Assembly (NCBI RefSeq): GCF_021390495.1 | Contig: NZ_JAJEJP010000001.1 | Coordinates: 496,001-560,000, forward strand | Reading direction: 5' to 3' | DNA: 64,000 nt | From: Paraburkholderia sp. ZP32-5 | Lineage (GTDB): Bacteria; Pseudomonadota; Gammaproteobacteria; Burkholderiales; Burkholderiaceae | Shown: piece by piece, positions 37,033-47,250 of the stretch | Numbering within the stretch: the stretch's first letter is position 1 | How the letters are laid out: every line of letters begins with the position of its first letter | The notes under the pieces: model-generated | What the model was told of the DNA's origin: nothing | Seen by the model: only the letters and a program-made list of their open reading frames with translations | The model's database searches: none | Position numbers and translations under genes: made by a program

Positions 37033-37791
37033 TCAGATGGGAGCGGCGGCGGAACCGTCTGCCGCCGCGCGGTAAGCAGTGGGATCGATACGGCGCATTT
37101 CAGCTTCGATCCACTGTTCGACGCGCGTGTTCACTTCGTCGGGCGTGAGCCCCGTCGTGTCGATCGGCTTGCCAATCGACACCGTGACTATACCCGGATA
37201 TTTCGTAAACGAGTTGCGCGGCCATACGCGCCCCGCGTTGTGCGCGATCGGCACGACCGGCGCGCCGGTTGCTATCGCGAAACGCGCGCCGCCGGTCTTG
37301 TACTTGCCTTGCTTGCCGGTCGGCGTGCGCGTGCCTTCCGGAAACATGATCACCCATGCGCCTTCGGCCATGCGTGCCTTGCCCTGGTTGATCACCGACT
37401 CGAACGCGTACTTGCCTTCCTTGCGGTTGATGTGAACCATCTTCAGCATGCCGAGCGCCCAGCCGAAAAACGGCACGTACAGCAGTTCGCGTTTGAACAC
37501 GTAGCACAGCGGATGTGGCATGAGGGCCGGGAACGCAAGCGTTTCCCATGCCGACTGGTGCTTCGACAGCAACACGGCCGGGCCTTGGGGCAGGTTCTCG
37601 AAGCCTTCGATCCGGTAACGGATACCGTTCAGATAGCGCACCGTCCACAGCGTGAGGCGGCACCAGCCGGCCGCCATCCAGTAGCGCTTTTCCGCGCGCA
37701 TGAACGGAAACGCGATGAAGCACGCGGTCGCGTACGGCACCGTGACCAGCACGAAATAGAACAGCAGCAGCAGGGAGCGGAGAAAGCGCAT
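37033..37791 (-). CDS. 1-acyl-sn-glycerol-3-phosphate acyltransferase (PlsC family)
   Basis: A 252-residue membrane acyltransferase for phosphatidic acid synthesis. It starts with a hydrophobic segment (SLLLLFYFVLVTVPYATACFIAF). The catalytic block is SKHQSAWETLAF, with Glu in place of the Asp of the classical HX4D motif; this variant is common in such proteobacterial proteins. The glycerol-phosphate site FPEGTRTPTGKQGKYKTG and the PIAHNAGRVWPR segment follow. The start at MRFLRS is chosen by the position of the hydrophobic helix. It lies downstream of gmhB, probably in the glyQ-glyS operon. Confidence 0.92.
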   Translation of the reverse strand: MRFLRSLLLLFYFVLVTVPYATACFIAFPFMRAEKRYWMAAGWCRLTLWTVRYLNGIRYRIEGFENLPQGPAVLLSKHQSAWETLAFPALMPHPLCYVFKRELLYVPFFGWALGMLKMVHINRKEGKYAFESVINQGKARMAEGAWVIMFPEGTRTPTGKQGKYKTGGARFAIATGAPVVPIAHNAGRVWPRNSFTKYPGIVTVSIGKPIDTTGLTPDEVNTRVEQWIEAEMRRIDPTAYRAAADGSAAAPI

Positions 37792-37843
37792 CGGCGTGGT
37801 CGGTGAGGGGTGGGGACGCGCGGCGCGCGCGTCAGGCCGGGTG

Positions 37844-38398
37844 TTACTCCTGGACCTCGGCGAGGAAGTCGAGCGCGAACGCGCGCAGGTCGTCATGCAC
37901 GATCGTGCCTTCGGGCAGGCCGCCGGCTTCGAGTGTTTTGCGGCCTTTGCCGCTCAACACCAGATGCAGCGGATGACCGAGCACCTCGCCCGCCTGCAGA
38001 TCGCGCAGCGAGTCGCCGACGACCGGCGTATGCGCCGGATCGATCTCGAAGCGCTCGGCGATCATCTTCAGCATGCCGGGCTTCGGCTTGCGGCATTCGC
38101 AGTGATCTTCCGCGGTGTGCGGGCAGAAGAACACCGCGTCGATGCGCGCGCCGACGGCTGCGGCGGCCCGATGCATCTTCAGATGCATCGCGTTCAACGC
38201 GTCCATGTCGAACAGGCCACGGCCGATGCCCGACTGGTTGGTCGCGATCGCGACGCGATAGCCCGCCTGATTCAGACGCGCGATCGCCTCCAGCGAGCCG
38301 GGCAGCGCGACCCATTCGTCCGGCGACTTGATGAACGCGTCGGAATCGACGTTGATCACGCCGTCGCGGTCGAGGATCACGAGTTTCTTCATCGCCAT
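37844..38398 (-). CDS. gmhB: D-glycero-beta-D-manno-heptose 1,7-bisphosphate 7-phosphatase
   Basis: A 184-residue HAD-family phosphatase used in making the heptose of the LPS core. The first motif is ILDRDGVINVDSDAF, followed by the TNQSGIGRG segment of motif II, and a zinc-loop with FFCPHTAEDHCECRKPKPGML (Cys and His ligands). The family-typical VVGDSLRDLQAG completes the HAD set. It begins ten bases after glyS, with which it is probably transcribed. Length fits. Confidence 0.94.
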   Translation of the reverse strand: MAMKKLVILDRDGVINVDSDAFIKSPDEWVALPGSLEAIARLNQAGYRVAIATNQSGIGRGLFDMDALNAMHLKMHRAAAAVGARIDAVFFCPHTAEDHCECRKPKPGMLKMIAERFEIDPAHTPVVGDSLRDLQAGEVLGHPLHLVLSGKGRKTLEAGGLPEGTIVHDDLRAFALDFLAEVQE

Positions 38399-38408
38399 GA
38401 CGCGGGGC

Positions 38409-40508
38409 TCACGCAGCGAGTCGGGAAATGTCGGCGACGCAGTTCATCTGCTGATGCAGCGCGCCGAGCAAGGCCAGACGGTTGGCGCGCAGCGCCGGAT
38501 CTTCGGCGTTGACCATCACGTCGTTGAAGAACGTGTCGACCGGCTCGCGCAGCGCGGCGAGCGCGGTGAGCGCGCCGGTGTAGTCGCGCGCGGCCAGTTG
38601 CGACTGCACGCGCGGGCTCACCTGTTCGAGCTGCGCGTTGAGCGCCTTTTCGGCCGCCTCGGTGAGCAGCGCCGGCTGCACGCCGCCGTTCGTCGCACCG
38701 TCCGATTTCTTCAGGATGTTCGAGATGCGCTTGTTGGCCGCCGCGAGCGATGCCGCCTCGGCGAGCGACGCGAATTCGCGCACCGCATCCAGACGCGCGA
38801 CGATGTCATCGAGCCGCGTCGGATTCAGCGCCAGCACCGCGTCGATTTCGCCGGCTGCATAGCCACGTTCGCGCAGCAGACCGCGCAGACGGTCCATGCT
38901 GAATTCGTAGATCGCGTCGGTCGAATCGGCGACGTTCGGCACGCCGGCGAATTGCGCGTACGCCGCGCGCAGCAGTTCGACGAAGTCGACCGGCAACTGC
39001 TTCTCGACCAGAATGCGCAGCACGCCGAGCGCATGACGGCGCAGTGCGAACGGGTCTTTCTCGCCGGTCGGCTGCAGGCCGATGCCCCAGATACCGACCA
39101 GTGTTTCGAGCTTGTCGGCGAGCGCGACGACGGTGCCGGTTGCGGTGGCGGGCAACGCATCGCCCGAGAAACGCGGCTGATAGTGTTCCGAGCACGCGAG
39201 CGCAACTTCTTCCGGCTCGCCGTCGTGGCGCGCGTAGTACGTGCCCATCGTGCCTTGCAGCTCGGGGAATTCGCCGACCATGTCGGTGATCAGGTCGGCC
39301 TTCGCGAGACGCGCGGCGCGCTTCGCGAGCGCGATGTCCGCGCCCGTCAGCGCGGCGATCGCGCCGGCCAGTCCTTCCAGACGTTCGGCGCGTTGCAGGG
39401 CCGAGCCGAGCTTGTTGTGATAAACGACGTTCGCCAGTTGCGGCACCCGCTCGGCGAGCGGCTTCTTCTTGTCCTGCGTGAAGAAGAACTTCGCGTCGGC
39501 CAGACGCGGACGCACCACACGCTCATTGCCTTCGATGATTTCGCCCGGCGTTTGCGTCTCGATGTTCGACACGATCAGGAAGCGCGAGCGCAGCTTGCCG
39601 TTCGCATCGGTCAGCGCGAAGTACTTCTGGTTTGTCTGCATCGTCAGGATCAGGCATTCCTGCGGCACCTGCAGGAATTCGTCCTCGAAACGGCACGCGT
39701 AGACGACCGGCCATTCGACCAGCGACGTCACTTCGTCGAGCAGCGCCTCGGGCATCACCACTTTGTCTTCACCGGCTTGCGCGAGCAGTTGCGAGCGGAT
39801 CGCTTCCTTGCGCTCGGTGAAGCTTGCGATCACGCGACCGCGATGATTCAGGGTTTCAGCGTACGAGTGCGCATGCTGGATCTGCACGAAGCCTTCGGAC
39901 AGGAAGCGATGGCCGAGCGTGGTGTCGTCGGCATCGATGCCGAGCACGCTGACCGGCACGACCTGCTCGCCGTGCAGCGCGATCAATCGATGCGCGGGAC
40001 GCACGAACTGCACGCTCGAGCCATCCGGGCGCTGATAGGTCATCGGCTTCGGAATCGGCAGCTTCGCGAGGGTTTCGCTGAGCGCTTCCTGCAGGCCATC
40101 GGCGAGCGTCGCGCCCGGTGCCGCGTAGCGCAGGAAGAATGCTTCGGCCTTGCCGTCCTGCGCGCGTTCGAGATCGTTGACAGAGAAGTCGGGGAAGCCG
40201 AGCGCGGCGAGTTTCTTCGCGAGCGGCGCGGTGGGCTGACCGTCTTTATCGAGCGCGACGGATACCGGCAGCACCTTTTCGCGCACATGTTTTTCAGGTG
40301 CGACCGGGCGCACGTTGTGGATCGCGACCGCGAGACGGCGCGGCGTCGCATAGCGTTCGAACGACGGTTCGCCGTCGATCAGGTCGCGCGCCGCGAGGCG
40401 CTGCGCAATGCCTTCGGCGAAAGCGTCGCCGAGACGCGCGAGTGCCTTCGGCGGCAGTTCTTCGGTCAGCAGCTCGACGAGCAGGGTAGCGTGTTGAGAT
40501 TGAGTCAT
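38409..40508 (-). CDS. glyS: Glycine--tRNA ligase beta subunit
   Basis: A 699-residue beta chain of the bacterial tetrameric glycyl-tRNA synthetase. It starts [23 protein letters not shown], typical of the family, and includes [22 protein letters not shown] and [27 protein letters not shown], both highly conserved. The C-terminal anticodon domain ends with [21 protein letters not shown]. It follows glyQ by 15 bases. Length is standard. Confidence 0.97.
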   Translation of the reverse strand: MTQSQHATLLVELLTEELPPKALARLGDAFAEGIAQRLAARDLIDGEPSFERYATPRRLAVAIHNVRPVAPEKHVREKVLPVSVALDKDGQPTAPLAKKLAALGFPDFSVNDLERAQDGKAEAFFLRYAAPGATLADGLQEALSETLAKLPIPKPMTYQRPDGSSVQFVRPAHRLIALHGEQVVPVSVLGIDADDTTLGHRFLSEGFVQIQHAHSYAETLNHRGRVIASFTERKEAIRSQLLAQAGEDKVVMPEALLDEVTSLVEWPVVYACRFEDEFLQVPQECLILTMQTNQKYFALTDANGKLRSRFLIVSNIETQTPGEIIEGNERVVRPRLADAKFFFTQDKKKPLAERVPQLANVVYHNKLGSALQRAERLEGLAGAIAALTGADIALAKRAARLAKADLITDMVGEFPELQGTMGTYYARHDGEPEEVALACSEHYQPRFSGDALPATATGTVVALADKLETLVGIWGIGLQPTGEKDPFALRRHALGVLRILVEKQLPVDFVELLRAAYAQFAGVPNVADSTDAIYEFSMDRLRGLLRERGYAAGEIDAVLALNPTRLDDIVARLDAVREFASLAEAASLAAANKRISNILKKSDGATNGGVQPALLTEAAEKALNAQLEQVSPRVQSQLAARDYTGALTALAALREPVDTFFNDVMVNAEDPALRANRLALLGALHQQMNCVADISRLAA

Positions 40509-40523
40509 GGGGGGATGTTCTCG

Positions 40524-41531
40524 TCAGTCCTGGTCGATCTTGCGTTCGACTTTCAGCGGCGGCGCCCATGCGGGCATCGCGGCTTCCTGCGCGTCGGTGG
40601 TGAGGCCGGGCACGCCGTGCACCGGATTGCCGAGCATCGGGAAGCCGAGCTTTTCGCGCGACTCGTAGTAAGCCTGCGCGACCAGACGCGACAGCGCGCG
40701 AATCCGGCCGATGTATGCCGCGCGTTCCGTGACCGAAATCGCGCCGCGCGCGTCGAGCAGGTTGAACGTGTGGCCGGCTTTCAGCACCAGCTCATACGCG
40801 GGCAGCGCGAGCTGCGTGTCGATCATGCGCTTCGCTTCCGCTTCGTAGCTGTTGAAGAACGTGAACAGCAGATCGACGTTCGCGTGTTCGAAGTTGTAGG
40901 TGGACTGTTCGACTTCGTTCTGGTGATACACATCGCCGTAGGTCAGGCGACGGACTTCCGGGCCATTCGGGCCTTGTTCTTCCCACTCGGTCCACACGAG
41001 GTCGTAGACGTTCTCGACCTTCTGCAGATACATCGCGAGGCGTTCGAGACCGTACGTGATTTCGCCCAGCACCGGTTTGCAGTCGATGCCGCCGACCTGC
41101 TGGAAGTACGTGAACTGGGTCACTTCCATGCCGTTCAGCCACACTTCCCAGCCGAGGCCCCACGCGCCGAGCGTCGGGTTTTCCCAATCGTCTTCGACGA
41201 AGCGCACGTCGTTCTGCTGCAGATCGAAGCCGAGCGCTTCGAGCGAGCCGAGGTACAGATCGAGGATGTTTTCCGGCGCCGGCTTCAGCACGACCTGGTA
41301 CTGGTAGTAATGCTGCAGACGATTCGGGTTCTCGCCGTAGCGGCCGTCTTTCGGGCGGCGCGACGGTTGCACATAGGCGGCGCGCCACGGCTCGGGGCCG
41401 ATCGCGCGCAGGAACGTGTGGACGTGGGAAGTGCCCGCGCCGACTTCCATGTCGATCGGCTGGAGCAATGCGCAGCCCTGCTTGTCCCAGTAGGACTGCA
41501 AGGTCAGGATGATTTGCTGAAACGTGAGCAT
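40524..41531 (-). CDS. glyQ: Glycine--tRNA ligase alpha subunit
   Basis: A 335-residue alpha chain with the catalytic core of glycyl-tRNA synthetase. The start [15 protein letters not shown] and the block [24 protein letters not shown] are diagnostic, as are [25 protein letters not shown] and [16 protein letters not shown]. The ATG at 41531 matches the family; the frame continues upstream to 41708 but that part is Arg/Pro-rich and not conserved. 231 bases without a gene lie before it, up to the glutamate-synthase-like gene's stop. Confidence 0.97.
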   Translation of the reverse strand: MLTFQQIILTLQSYWDKQGCALLQPIDMEVGAGTSHVHTFLRAIGPEPWRAAYVQPSRRPKDGRYGENPNRLQHYYQYQVVLKPAPENILDLYLGSLEALGFDLQQNDVRFVEDDWENPTLGAWGLGWEVWLNGMEVTQFTYFQQVGGIDCKPVLGEITYGLERLAMYLQKVENVYDLVWTEWEEQGPNGPEVRRLTYGDVYHQNEVEQSTYNFEHANVDLLFTFFNSYEAEAKRMIDTQLALPAYELVLKAGHTFNLLDARGAISVTERAAYIGRIRALSRLVAQAYYESREKLGFPMLGNPVHGVPGLTTDAQEAAMPAWAPPLKVERKIDQD

Positions 41532-41762
41532 GAAGTGCCTTTCGGGCATGGGGGCCGTGCCGCGTGCGCCGGAGCGCGCGAGGCTGCCGTGGAAGCGAAG
41601 TGCTAAACCGGTGATTTTAGCGGAAAGGACGGCGGGCGGCCTGTTTTGCGGGGTCGGACGGGGAGCGATGCGGTTTTTGGGCGACAAGCGCTGGCTCCAT
41701 GGCTTCATGCCTGGATCCAGCTACCCTCGTGCCGCGCTTGTGTTGATAATCGGGCGTTCCGC

Positions 41763-43373
41763 TCAGCTCGCCGCCAACTCCGCCTTCGGCGAAAACGTAT
41801 CGCATTGCGCAATCGGCCAGTACTTCTCGAACAGCGTATAGCGATAGTTGCCGTTGAGCAGATCGTTCGGTTCGAGATACTTCAGCAGATCCGACATCAG
41901 CCGCACCTCATGCGACGACACGCGCCGCACGATGTGATGCGCGCGCAGTTCCGCCGGATGCTCGAGCCCCGCGGCCTGGATGATTTCCTTCAGCGCATGC
42001 AGCGTGTTGTGATGGAAGCTGAACACGCGATCGGCCTTGTCGGGCACCACGAGCGCACGTTGGCGCACCGGGTCTTGTGTCGCGACACCGGTCGGGCAGC
42101 GGCCGGTGTGGCAGGTCTGCGCCTGAATGCAGCCGACCGCGAACATGAAGCCGCGCGCCGCGTTGACCCAGTCCGCGCCGATCGCGAGCGTCTTCGCGAT
42201 ATCGAACGCGGTGATCATCTTGCCGCTCGCGCCGATGCGAATGCGCTGCCGCAGGCCGATGCCGACCAGCGTGTTGTGCACGAGCAGCAGCCCTTCCTGC
42301 AACGGCACGCCGACGTGATCGGTGAATTCGAGCGGCGCCGCGCCCGTGCCGCCCTCGGCGCCGTCGACGACGATGAAGTCCGGCAGGATGCCGGTATCGA
42401 GCATTGCCTTCGCGATGCCGAAGAATTCCCACGGATGGCCGATACACAGCTTGAAGCCGGTCGGCTTGCCGCCCGACAGCGTGCGCAGCCGTTCGACGAA
42501 TTCGAGCAGCTCACGCGGCGTCGAGAATTCGGAGTGCGTCGCGGGCGAAATGCAGTCGCGACCCATCGGCACGCCGCGCGTCTCGGCGATTTCCGGCGTG
42601 ATCTTCGCCGCCGGCAGCACGCCGCCGTGGCCGGGCTTCGCGCCTTGCGACAGCTTCACCTCGATCATCTTCACTTGCGGCTCGGCGGCCTGCTTCGCGA
42701 ATTTCTCCGGGTTGAAGGTGCCGTCGTCGTTGCGGCAGCCGAAGTAGCCCGACGCGATTTCCCAGATGATGTCGCCGCCGTGCTCGCGGTGATATTTCGA
42801 CATCGAGCCTTCGCCGGTGTCGTGCGCGAAGTTGCCTTTCTTCGCGCCGAGGTTCAGCGCCATGATCGCGTTTGCCGACAGCGAGCCGAAGCTCATCGCC
42901 GACACGTTGAAGATCGACATCGAATACGGCTGCGCGCGGTCCGGGCCGACGACGATGCGGAAGTCGTGACTGTCGAGCGTGGTCGGCGCGAGCGAGTGGC
43001 TGATCCATTCGTGCGCGATCGCTTTCACGTCGATCCGCGTGCCGTACGGGCGGCTATCCACGTCGTTTTTCGCGCGCTGATAGACGATGCTGCGTTGCGC
43101 GCGCGAGAACGGCTTTTCGTCGGTATCGTCCTCGACGAAGTACTGGCGAATCTCCGGGCGGATGAATTCGAAGATGAAGCGGAAGTGCCCCCACAGCGGG
43201 TAATTGCGTAGGATCGCGTGGCGCTGCTGGGTCAGGTCGAACAGGCCGAGCGCAACCAGCGCGGCCGGCACGAGAATCCAGAACCACGACAGATGATGCG
43301 TCGCGGCGAACGCGGCGCACAGCACGAACAGCGCGATTGCACACCACATGGCCAGATAGCGTCGAGAAAACAT
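41763..43373 (-). CDS. Membrane-anchored FMN-binding glutamate-synthase-like protein
   Basis: A 536-residue protein with two N-terminal hydrophobic helices (LAMWCAIALFVLCAAFA and WFWILVPAALVALGLFDL) and a GltB2-type TIM barrel. FMN-site motifs are GAKKGNFAHDTGEGSMSKYH, KLSQGAKPGHGGVLP and VVDGAEGGTGAAPLEF. The iron-sulfur Cys region VGCIQAQTCHTGRCPTGVAT is at about residue 410. It lacks the amidotransferase domain of true GltB, so it cannot use glutamine by itself in the usual way. The electron donor and substrate are unknown. It sits alone between glyQ and mnmA. Confidence 0.92.
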   Translation of the reverse strand: MFSRRYLAMWCAIALFVLCAAFAATHHLSWFWILVPAALVALGLFDLTQQRHAILRNYPLWGHFRFIFEFIRPEIRQYFVEDDTDEKPFSRAQRSIVYQRAKNDVDSRPYGTRIDVKAIAHEWISHSLAPTTLDSHDFRIVVGPDRAQPYSMSIFNVSAMSFGSLSANAIMALNLGAKKGNFAHDTGEGSMSKYHREHGGDIIWEIASGYFGCRNDDGTFNPEKFAKQAAEPQVKMIEVKLSQGAKPGHGGVLPAAKITPEIAETRGVPMGRDCISPATHSEFSTPRELLEFVERLRTLSGGKPTGFKLCIGHPWEFFGIAKAMLDTGILPDFIVVDGAEGGTGAAPLEFTDHVGVPLQEGLLLVHNTLVGIGLRQRIRIGASGKMITAFDIAKTLAIGADWVNAARGFMFAVGCIQAQTCHTGRCPTGVATQDPVRQRALVVPDKADRVFSFHHNTLHALKEIIQAAGLEHPAELRAHHIVRRVSSHEVRLMSDLLKYLEPNDLLNGNYRYTLFEKYWPIAQCDTFSPKAELAAS

Positions 43374-43693
43374 GGAGACTCCAGTGCGGTAAAGATCAAT
43401 GCGGCGGGATCGTCCGTGCGGGCGGCGCGGGCGGTATCCGTCGCGAAGGAAAACTGGCGGCGGGTCAGCGGGGCGCCGGGGGCAGCCTGAATTTCAGCTT
43501 CGGCCGGTCGCATCCGCCAGCCCCGGAAGCCCAACGACGAGTCATGCGTGCGCGAGGCGAGATTCGCACGCGAAAGTGAAGCATGTGTGAACGGCTTCGG
43601 CGAGGAGGGCTGGCGCAATGGGGAAAGTGGCGGTCGTAGCGCGAGCGGCGTGCCGCAACCGCACGACCCACCGCGCTCGCTGCCCGACATCGC
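43374..43693. other. 320-base gene-free region between mnmA and the glutamate-synthase-like gene
   Basis: The stretch is GC-rich with no coding frame of credible composition, no tRNA-like cloverleaf and no T-run terminator that I can see. It must contain the promoter of the glutamate-synthase-like gene and any mnmA terminator. Confidence 0.5.
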
Positions 43694-44956
43694 TTAGCGC
43701 GTGCCCAGCAGGGAGGCTTTCTGCCGCGCGGTGTGCGGTTCGCCTTGCGATTGATCTTGCGGCTGCTTTTGCAGTTGCTTATGCGCGGGCTTGTGCGCCA
43801 GTTTGCGCCGCTGGCTCCGCGACTGCTTTTGCGGCTGATCCTGCGGCAACTCCATCGGCTGCCCGGTCATCGCATGCTCGATGATGCCGCCGCCGAGGCA
43901 CACATCGCCGTCATACAGCACCGCCGATTGTCCCGGCGTCACGGCCCATTGCGCGGCGTCGAAAGTCAGCTCGAACAGACCCTCGCCGGCCGTCGCCGCA
44001 TTGAACGTGCAGCTCGCATCCGCCTGCCGGTAGCGCGTCTTCGCGCCGCACGCGAAGCCTTCTGCCGGCGGCTCGCCCGCGACCCAGCTCGTATTGCCCG
44101 CCGACAACGTATGGCTCAGCAGCCACGGATGCTCATGCCCCTGCGCGACGTACAGCGAGTTCGACGGGATGTCCTTGCCGGCCACGAACCACGGGTCGCC
44201 GCTGCCGTCCTTGCTGCCGCCGAGGCCGATGCCCTTGCGCTGGCCGAATGTGTAGAACGCGAGGCCGATGTGCTCGCCGACCGTCTTGCCGTCGGTGGTC
44301 TTCATCGGGCCGGGTTTGGTCGGCAGATAACGGTTCAGGAAGTCGCGAAACGGCCGTTCGCCGATGAAGCAGATGCCGGTCGAATCTTTCTTCTTCGCGT
44401 TCGGCAAGCCGATCTGTTCGGCGATCTCGCGTACTTTCGTCTTCGGAATCTCGCCGAGCGGAAACAGCGTCTTCGACAACTGCGCCTGGTTCAGCCGATG
44501 CAGGAAGTACGACTGGTCCTTCGTGTGGTCGAGTGCCTTCAGCAGCTCGAAGCGGCCGTTGTTCTCACGCACGCGCGCATAGTGGCCGGTCGCGATGGTT
44601 TCCGCGCCGAGCGACATCGCGTGATCGAGGAAGGCCTTGAACTTGATTTCGGCGTTGCACAGCACGTCCGGGTTCGGCGTGCGGCCGGCCGAATATTCGC
44701 GCAGAAATTCGGCGAACACGCGGTCCTTGTACTCGGCCGCGAAGTTGACCGCTTCGACGTCGATGCCGATCAGGTCCGCCACCGACACCACGTCGATCCA
44801 GTCCTGCCGCGTCGAGCAGTATTCGCTGTCGTCGTCGTCTTCCCAGTTCTTCATGAACAGGCCGACCACGTCGTAGCCCTGTTCCTTCAGCAGCCACGCG
44901 GTGACCGACGAATCGACGCCGCCCGACATGCCTACTACGACTTTGCGCTTGCTCAT
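43694..44956 (-). CDS. mnmA: tRNA-specific 2-thiouridylase MnmA
   Basis: A 420-residue enzyme that thiolates U34 of tRNA-Lys, -Glu and -Gln. The PP-loop [22 protein letters not shown] is at residue 9, [17 protein letters not shown] follows, the catalytic Cys lies in LCNAEIKF and the partner Cys in [11 protein letters not shown]. The family-typical [13 protein letters not shown] closes the core. An extra tail of about 55 residues after that is made of Gln, Lys, Pro and Arg repeats ([14 protein letters not shown] and so on) and is unlike the usual C-terminus. nudJ follows upstream on the same strand, 94 bases away, as in E. coli. Confidence 0.95.
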   Translation of the reverse strand: MSKRKVVVGMSGGVDSSVTAWLLKEQGYDVVGLFMKNWEDDDDSEYCSTRQDWIDVVSVADLIGIDVEAVNFAAEYKDRVFAEFLREYSAGRTPNPDVLCNAEIKFKAFLDHAMSLGAETIATGHYARVRENNGRFELLKALDHTKDQSYFLHRLNQAQLSKTLFPLGEIPKTKVREIAEQIGLPNAKKKDSTGICFIGERPFRDFLNRYLPTKPGPMKTTDGKTVGEHIGLAFYTFGQRKGIGLGGSKDGSGDPWFVAGKDIPSNSLYVAQGHEHPWLLSHTLSAGNTSWVAGEPPAEGFACGAKTRYRQADASCTFNAATAGEGLFELTFDAAQWAVTPGQSAVLYDGDVCLGGGIIEHAMTGQPMELPQDQPQKQSRSQRRKLAHKPAHKQLQKQPQDQSQGEPHTARQKASLLGTR

Positions 44957-45050
44957 AAGGTACTCACTGGGTGCTGCATGACTGCATGGATCGTGGGGGT
45001 GGCCGCTCGTGACGGCCAGACCGTGATGGTTGTCGCGGGGTTGGCCGCGC

Positions 45051-45530
45051 TTATCGTTTGGGCGCGACCGAGTGCGTGTGCACGAAGTCGAGCGGGAAAC
45101 GCCGGCCTGCCAGGTAATCGTCGACGCACTGCATGACGAGCGGCGTGCGATGCCGCTCGGGGCACGCGCGCAGTTCGTCGGCGCTCATCCACAGCGTGCG
45201 GACGATGTCGGCATCGAGCGCCTGCGTAGGATCCGCTGTGCCGCCCGCGCCGCAATAGGTGAAGCGCAGATACGTGACGCCTTCCCGCTCCGGCCGCTCG
45301 AAGTGGGTCATATACATGCCGACGAGCGCCTCGGGCACGAATGGATGGGCGGTTTCTTCGAGCGTTTCGCGGATCACCGCTTGCAGCAGCGTTTCGCCCG
45401 CTTCCAGATGGCCGGCGGGCTGATTCAGGCGCAAGCCGGCGGCGGTATGTTCCTCGACCAGCAGGAAGCGCCCGTCACGCTCGACGATCGCCGCGACGGT
45501 GACGTGCGGCAGCCAGGTTTCCGGTTTCAT
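45051..45530 (-). CDS. nudJ: Nudix hydrolase, NudJ type
   Basis: A 159-residue Nudix protein. It starts [27 protein letters not shown] and has the Nudix box [21 protein letters not shown]; the final Gly of the box is Ala. E. coli NudJ dephosphorylates thiamine-pyrophosphate-related compounds and nucleotides, and its gene lies next to mnmA, as here. The motif [19 protein letters not shown] is also typical. The ATG at 45530 is taken from the family start; the frame extends further upstream but overlaps the pnt leader. Confidence 0.88.
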   Translation of the reverse strand: MKPETWLPHVTVAAIVERDGRFLLVEEHTAAGLRLNQPAGHLEAGETLLQAVIRETLEETAHPFVPEALVGMYMTHFERPEREGVTYLRFTYCGAGGTADPTQALDADIVRTLWMSADELRACPERHRTPLVMQCVDDYLAGRRFPLDFVHTHSVAPKR

Positions 45531-45743
45531 GGCTGCGCATTTTACCGGTTCTGGGCGCGGGCTGCCGGGGCGGCGGATCGCGCCGGCGGGGCCGTTGCGC
45601 CCCCGCATTGCCCCCAATTTCGACGCGGCGGCGGTTTCGGTTAAAGTGGGGCGTTCGTGAGCCGTTGCATTTGCAAGCCGGCGTGCCTCGTCGGCCGATC
45701 TGTCGTCAAACAGGAAGTCGAACAGAAGTCGAGGAGGAACACG

Positions 45744-46895
45744 ATGCACATCGGAGTGCCAGCCGAGACGCGCGCGCATGAAACCCGCGTTGCCGCGACG
45801 CCGGAAACGGTCAAGAAGTACGTCGCCCAGGGTCATCGGGTCACGCTGCAAAGCGGCGCCGGTGCCGGCGCGAGCTTTCCCGATGACGCCTATACGGCGG
45901 TCGGCGCGGAAATCGTCGATGCCGCGACCGCCTTCGGCGCCGAACTCGTCCTCAAAGTCCAGTCCCCCACCGATGCCGAACTGCCGCTGCTGAAGCGCGG
46001 CGCGACGCTCGTCGGCATGCTCGATCCGTTCAACGCCGATAACGCGCAAAAGCTCGCCACGGCGGGCGTCACCGCGTTCGCGCTCGAAGCCGCGCCGCGC
46101 ACCACGCGCGCGCAGAGTCTCGACGTGCTGTCGTCGCAGGCGAACATTGCCGGCTATAAGGCAGTGCTGCTCGCGGCGACGCTCTATCCGCGTTTCATGC
46201 CGATGCTGATGACCGCGGCCGGCACCGTGAAGGCCGCGCGCGTGCTGATTCTCGGCGCGGGCGTCGCCGGCTTGCAGGCGATCGCGACCGCGAAGCGCCT
46301 GGGCGCGGTGATCGAAGCATCCGACGTGCGTCCGGCGGTGAAGGAGCAGATCGAATCCCTTGGCGCGAAATTTCTCGACGTCCCCTACGAAACCGATGAA
46401 GAACGCGACGCCGCGCAAGGCGTCGGCGGCTACGCGCGGCCGATGCCGCCGTCGTGGCTCGCGCGCCAGGCCGCGTTCGTGCACGAACGCGCGAAGCAGG
46501 CCGACGTCGTGATCACGACCGCGCTGATTCCGGGCCGTCCCGCGCCGACGCTGATTTCGGTGGACACCGTGCAGGCGATGAAGCCCGGCTCGGTGCTCGT
46601 CGATCTCGCGGCCGGACGTGGCGCCGGTGTGGACGGCAGCGAAGGCCGGCGCGGCGGCAACTGTCCGCTGACCGAGACGGACCAGGTGGTGGTGCGCTAT
46701 GGCGTGCAGATCGTCGGTTATACGAATCTGGCCGCGATGGTGCCCGCCGATGCTTCGTCGCTATACGCGCGCAACCTGCTCGACTTCCTGAAGCTGATCG
46801 TCACGAAGGAAGGCACGCTGAACATCGATCTCGCGGACGACATCGTCGCGGCCACGCTGCTGGCCCGCGACGGTCAGGTCACGCGCAAAGCTTGA
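45744..46895 (+). CDS. pntAA: NAD(P) transhydrogenase subunit alpha, part 1
   Basis: A 383-residue NAD-binding domain I of the proton-pumping transhydrogenase. It begins [23 protein letters not shown], with the Rossmann motif [31 protein letters not shown], followed by [14 protein letters not shown]. The start has a strong GAGGAGGA site. The transmembrane part is encoded separately by the next gene, so the alpha subunit is split into PntAA and PntAB. The three pnt genes lie within 80 bases of one another and form one operon. Confidence 0.95.
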   Translation: MHIGVPAETRAHETRVAATPETVKKYVAQGHRVTLQSGAGAGASFPDDAYTAVGAEIVDAATAFGAELVLKVQSPTDAELPLLKRGATLVGMLDPFNADNAQKLATAGVTAFALEAAPRTTRAQSLDVLSSQANIAGYKAVLLAATLYPRFMPMLMTAAGTVKAARVLILGAGVAGLQAIATAKRLGAVIEASDVRPAVKEQIESLGAKFLDVPYETDEERDAAQGVGGYARPMPPSWLARQAAFVHERAKQADVVITTALIPGRPAPTLISVDTVQAMKPGSVLVDLAAGRGAGVDGSEGRRGGNCPLTETDQVVVRYGVQIVGYTNLAAMVPADASSLYARNLLDFLKLIVTKEGTLNIDLADDIVAATLLARDGQVTRKA

Positions 46896-46908
46896 ACGGA
46901 GGCCGGAG

Positions 46909-47250
46909 ATGGAAGTCATCAATCACACCGTGATCAATCTGATCATCTTCGTGCTGGCGATCTACGTCGGCTATCACGTGGTCTGGAACGTCACGCCCGC
47001 GCTGCATACGCCGCTGATGGCGGTGACCAATGCGATCTCGGCGATCGTGATCGTCGGCGCGATGCTCGCGGCGGGGCTCACCGTCGGCGGCGCGGGCAAG
47101 TTCTTCGGCACGATCGCGGTCGCGCTTGCCGCTGTCAACGTGTTCGGCGGCTTTCTCGTCACGCGGCGAATGCTGGAGATGTTCAAGAAGAAAGAGCCGA
47201 AGAAACTGGAAGGCAAACCCATCGCAGCCGGCAAGGAGGGCGCGCAATGA
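46909..47250 (+). CDS. pntAB: NAD(P) transhydrogenase subunit alpha, part 2
   Basis: A 113-residue membrane component with three hydrophobic helices: [36 protein letters not shown] and [25 protein letters not shown]. The segment [21 protein letters not shown] is highly conserved in transhydrogenases. It starts 13 bases after pntAA and overlaps pntB by four bases (ATGA), showing translational coupling. Confidence 0.95.
   Translation: MEVINHTVINLIIFVLAIYVGYHVVWNVTPALHTPLMAVTNAISAIVIVGAMLAAGLTVGGAGKFFGTIAVALAAVNVFGGFLVTRRMLEMFKKKEPKKLEGKPIAAGKEGAQ

Noticed and set aside
38328..41606. A 1092-codon plus-strand open frame opposite glyS and glyQ
   Set aside because: It is exactly antisense to two well-recognised tRNA synthetase genes. 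Its composition (Arg, His, Glu, Val, Gln) is the usual result of reading GC-rich coding DNA on the wrong strand, and no domain is visible.
43374..43693. A short coding gene between mnmA and the glutamate-synthase-like gene
   Set aside because: All frames there are Arg-rich and lack ribosome sites or family motifs, so they look like chance frames in GC-rich DNA.
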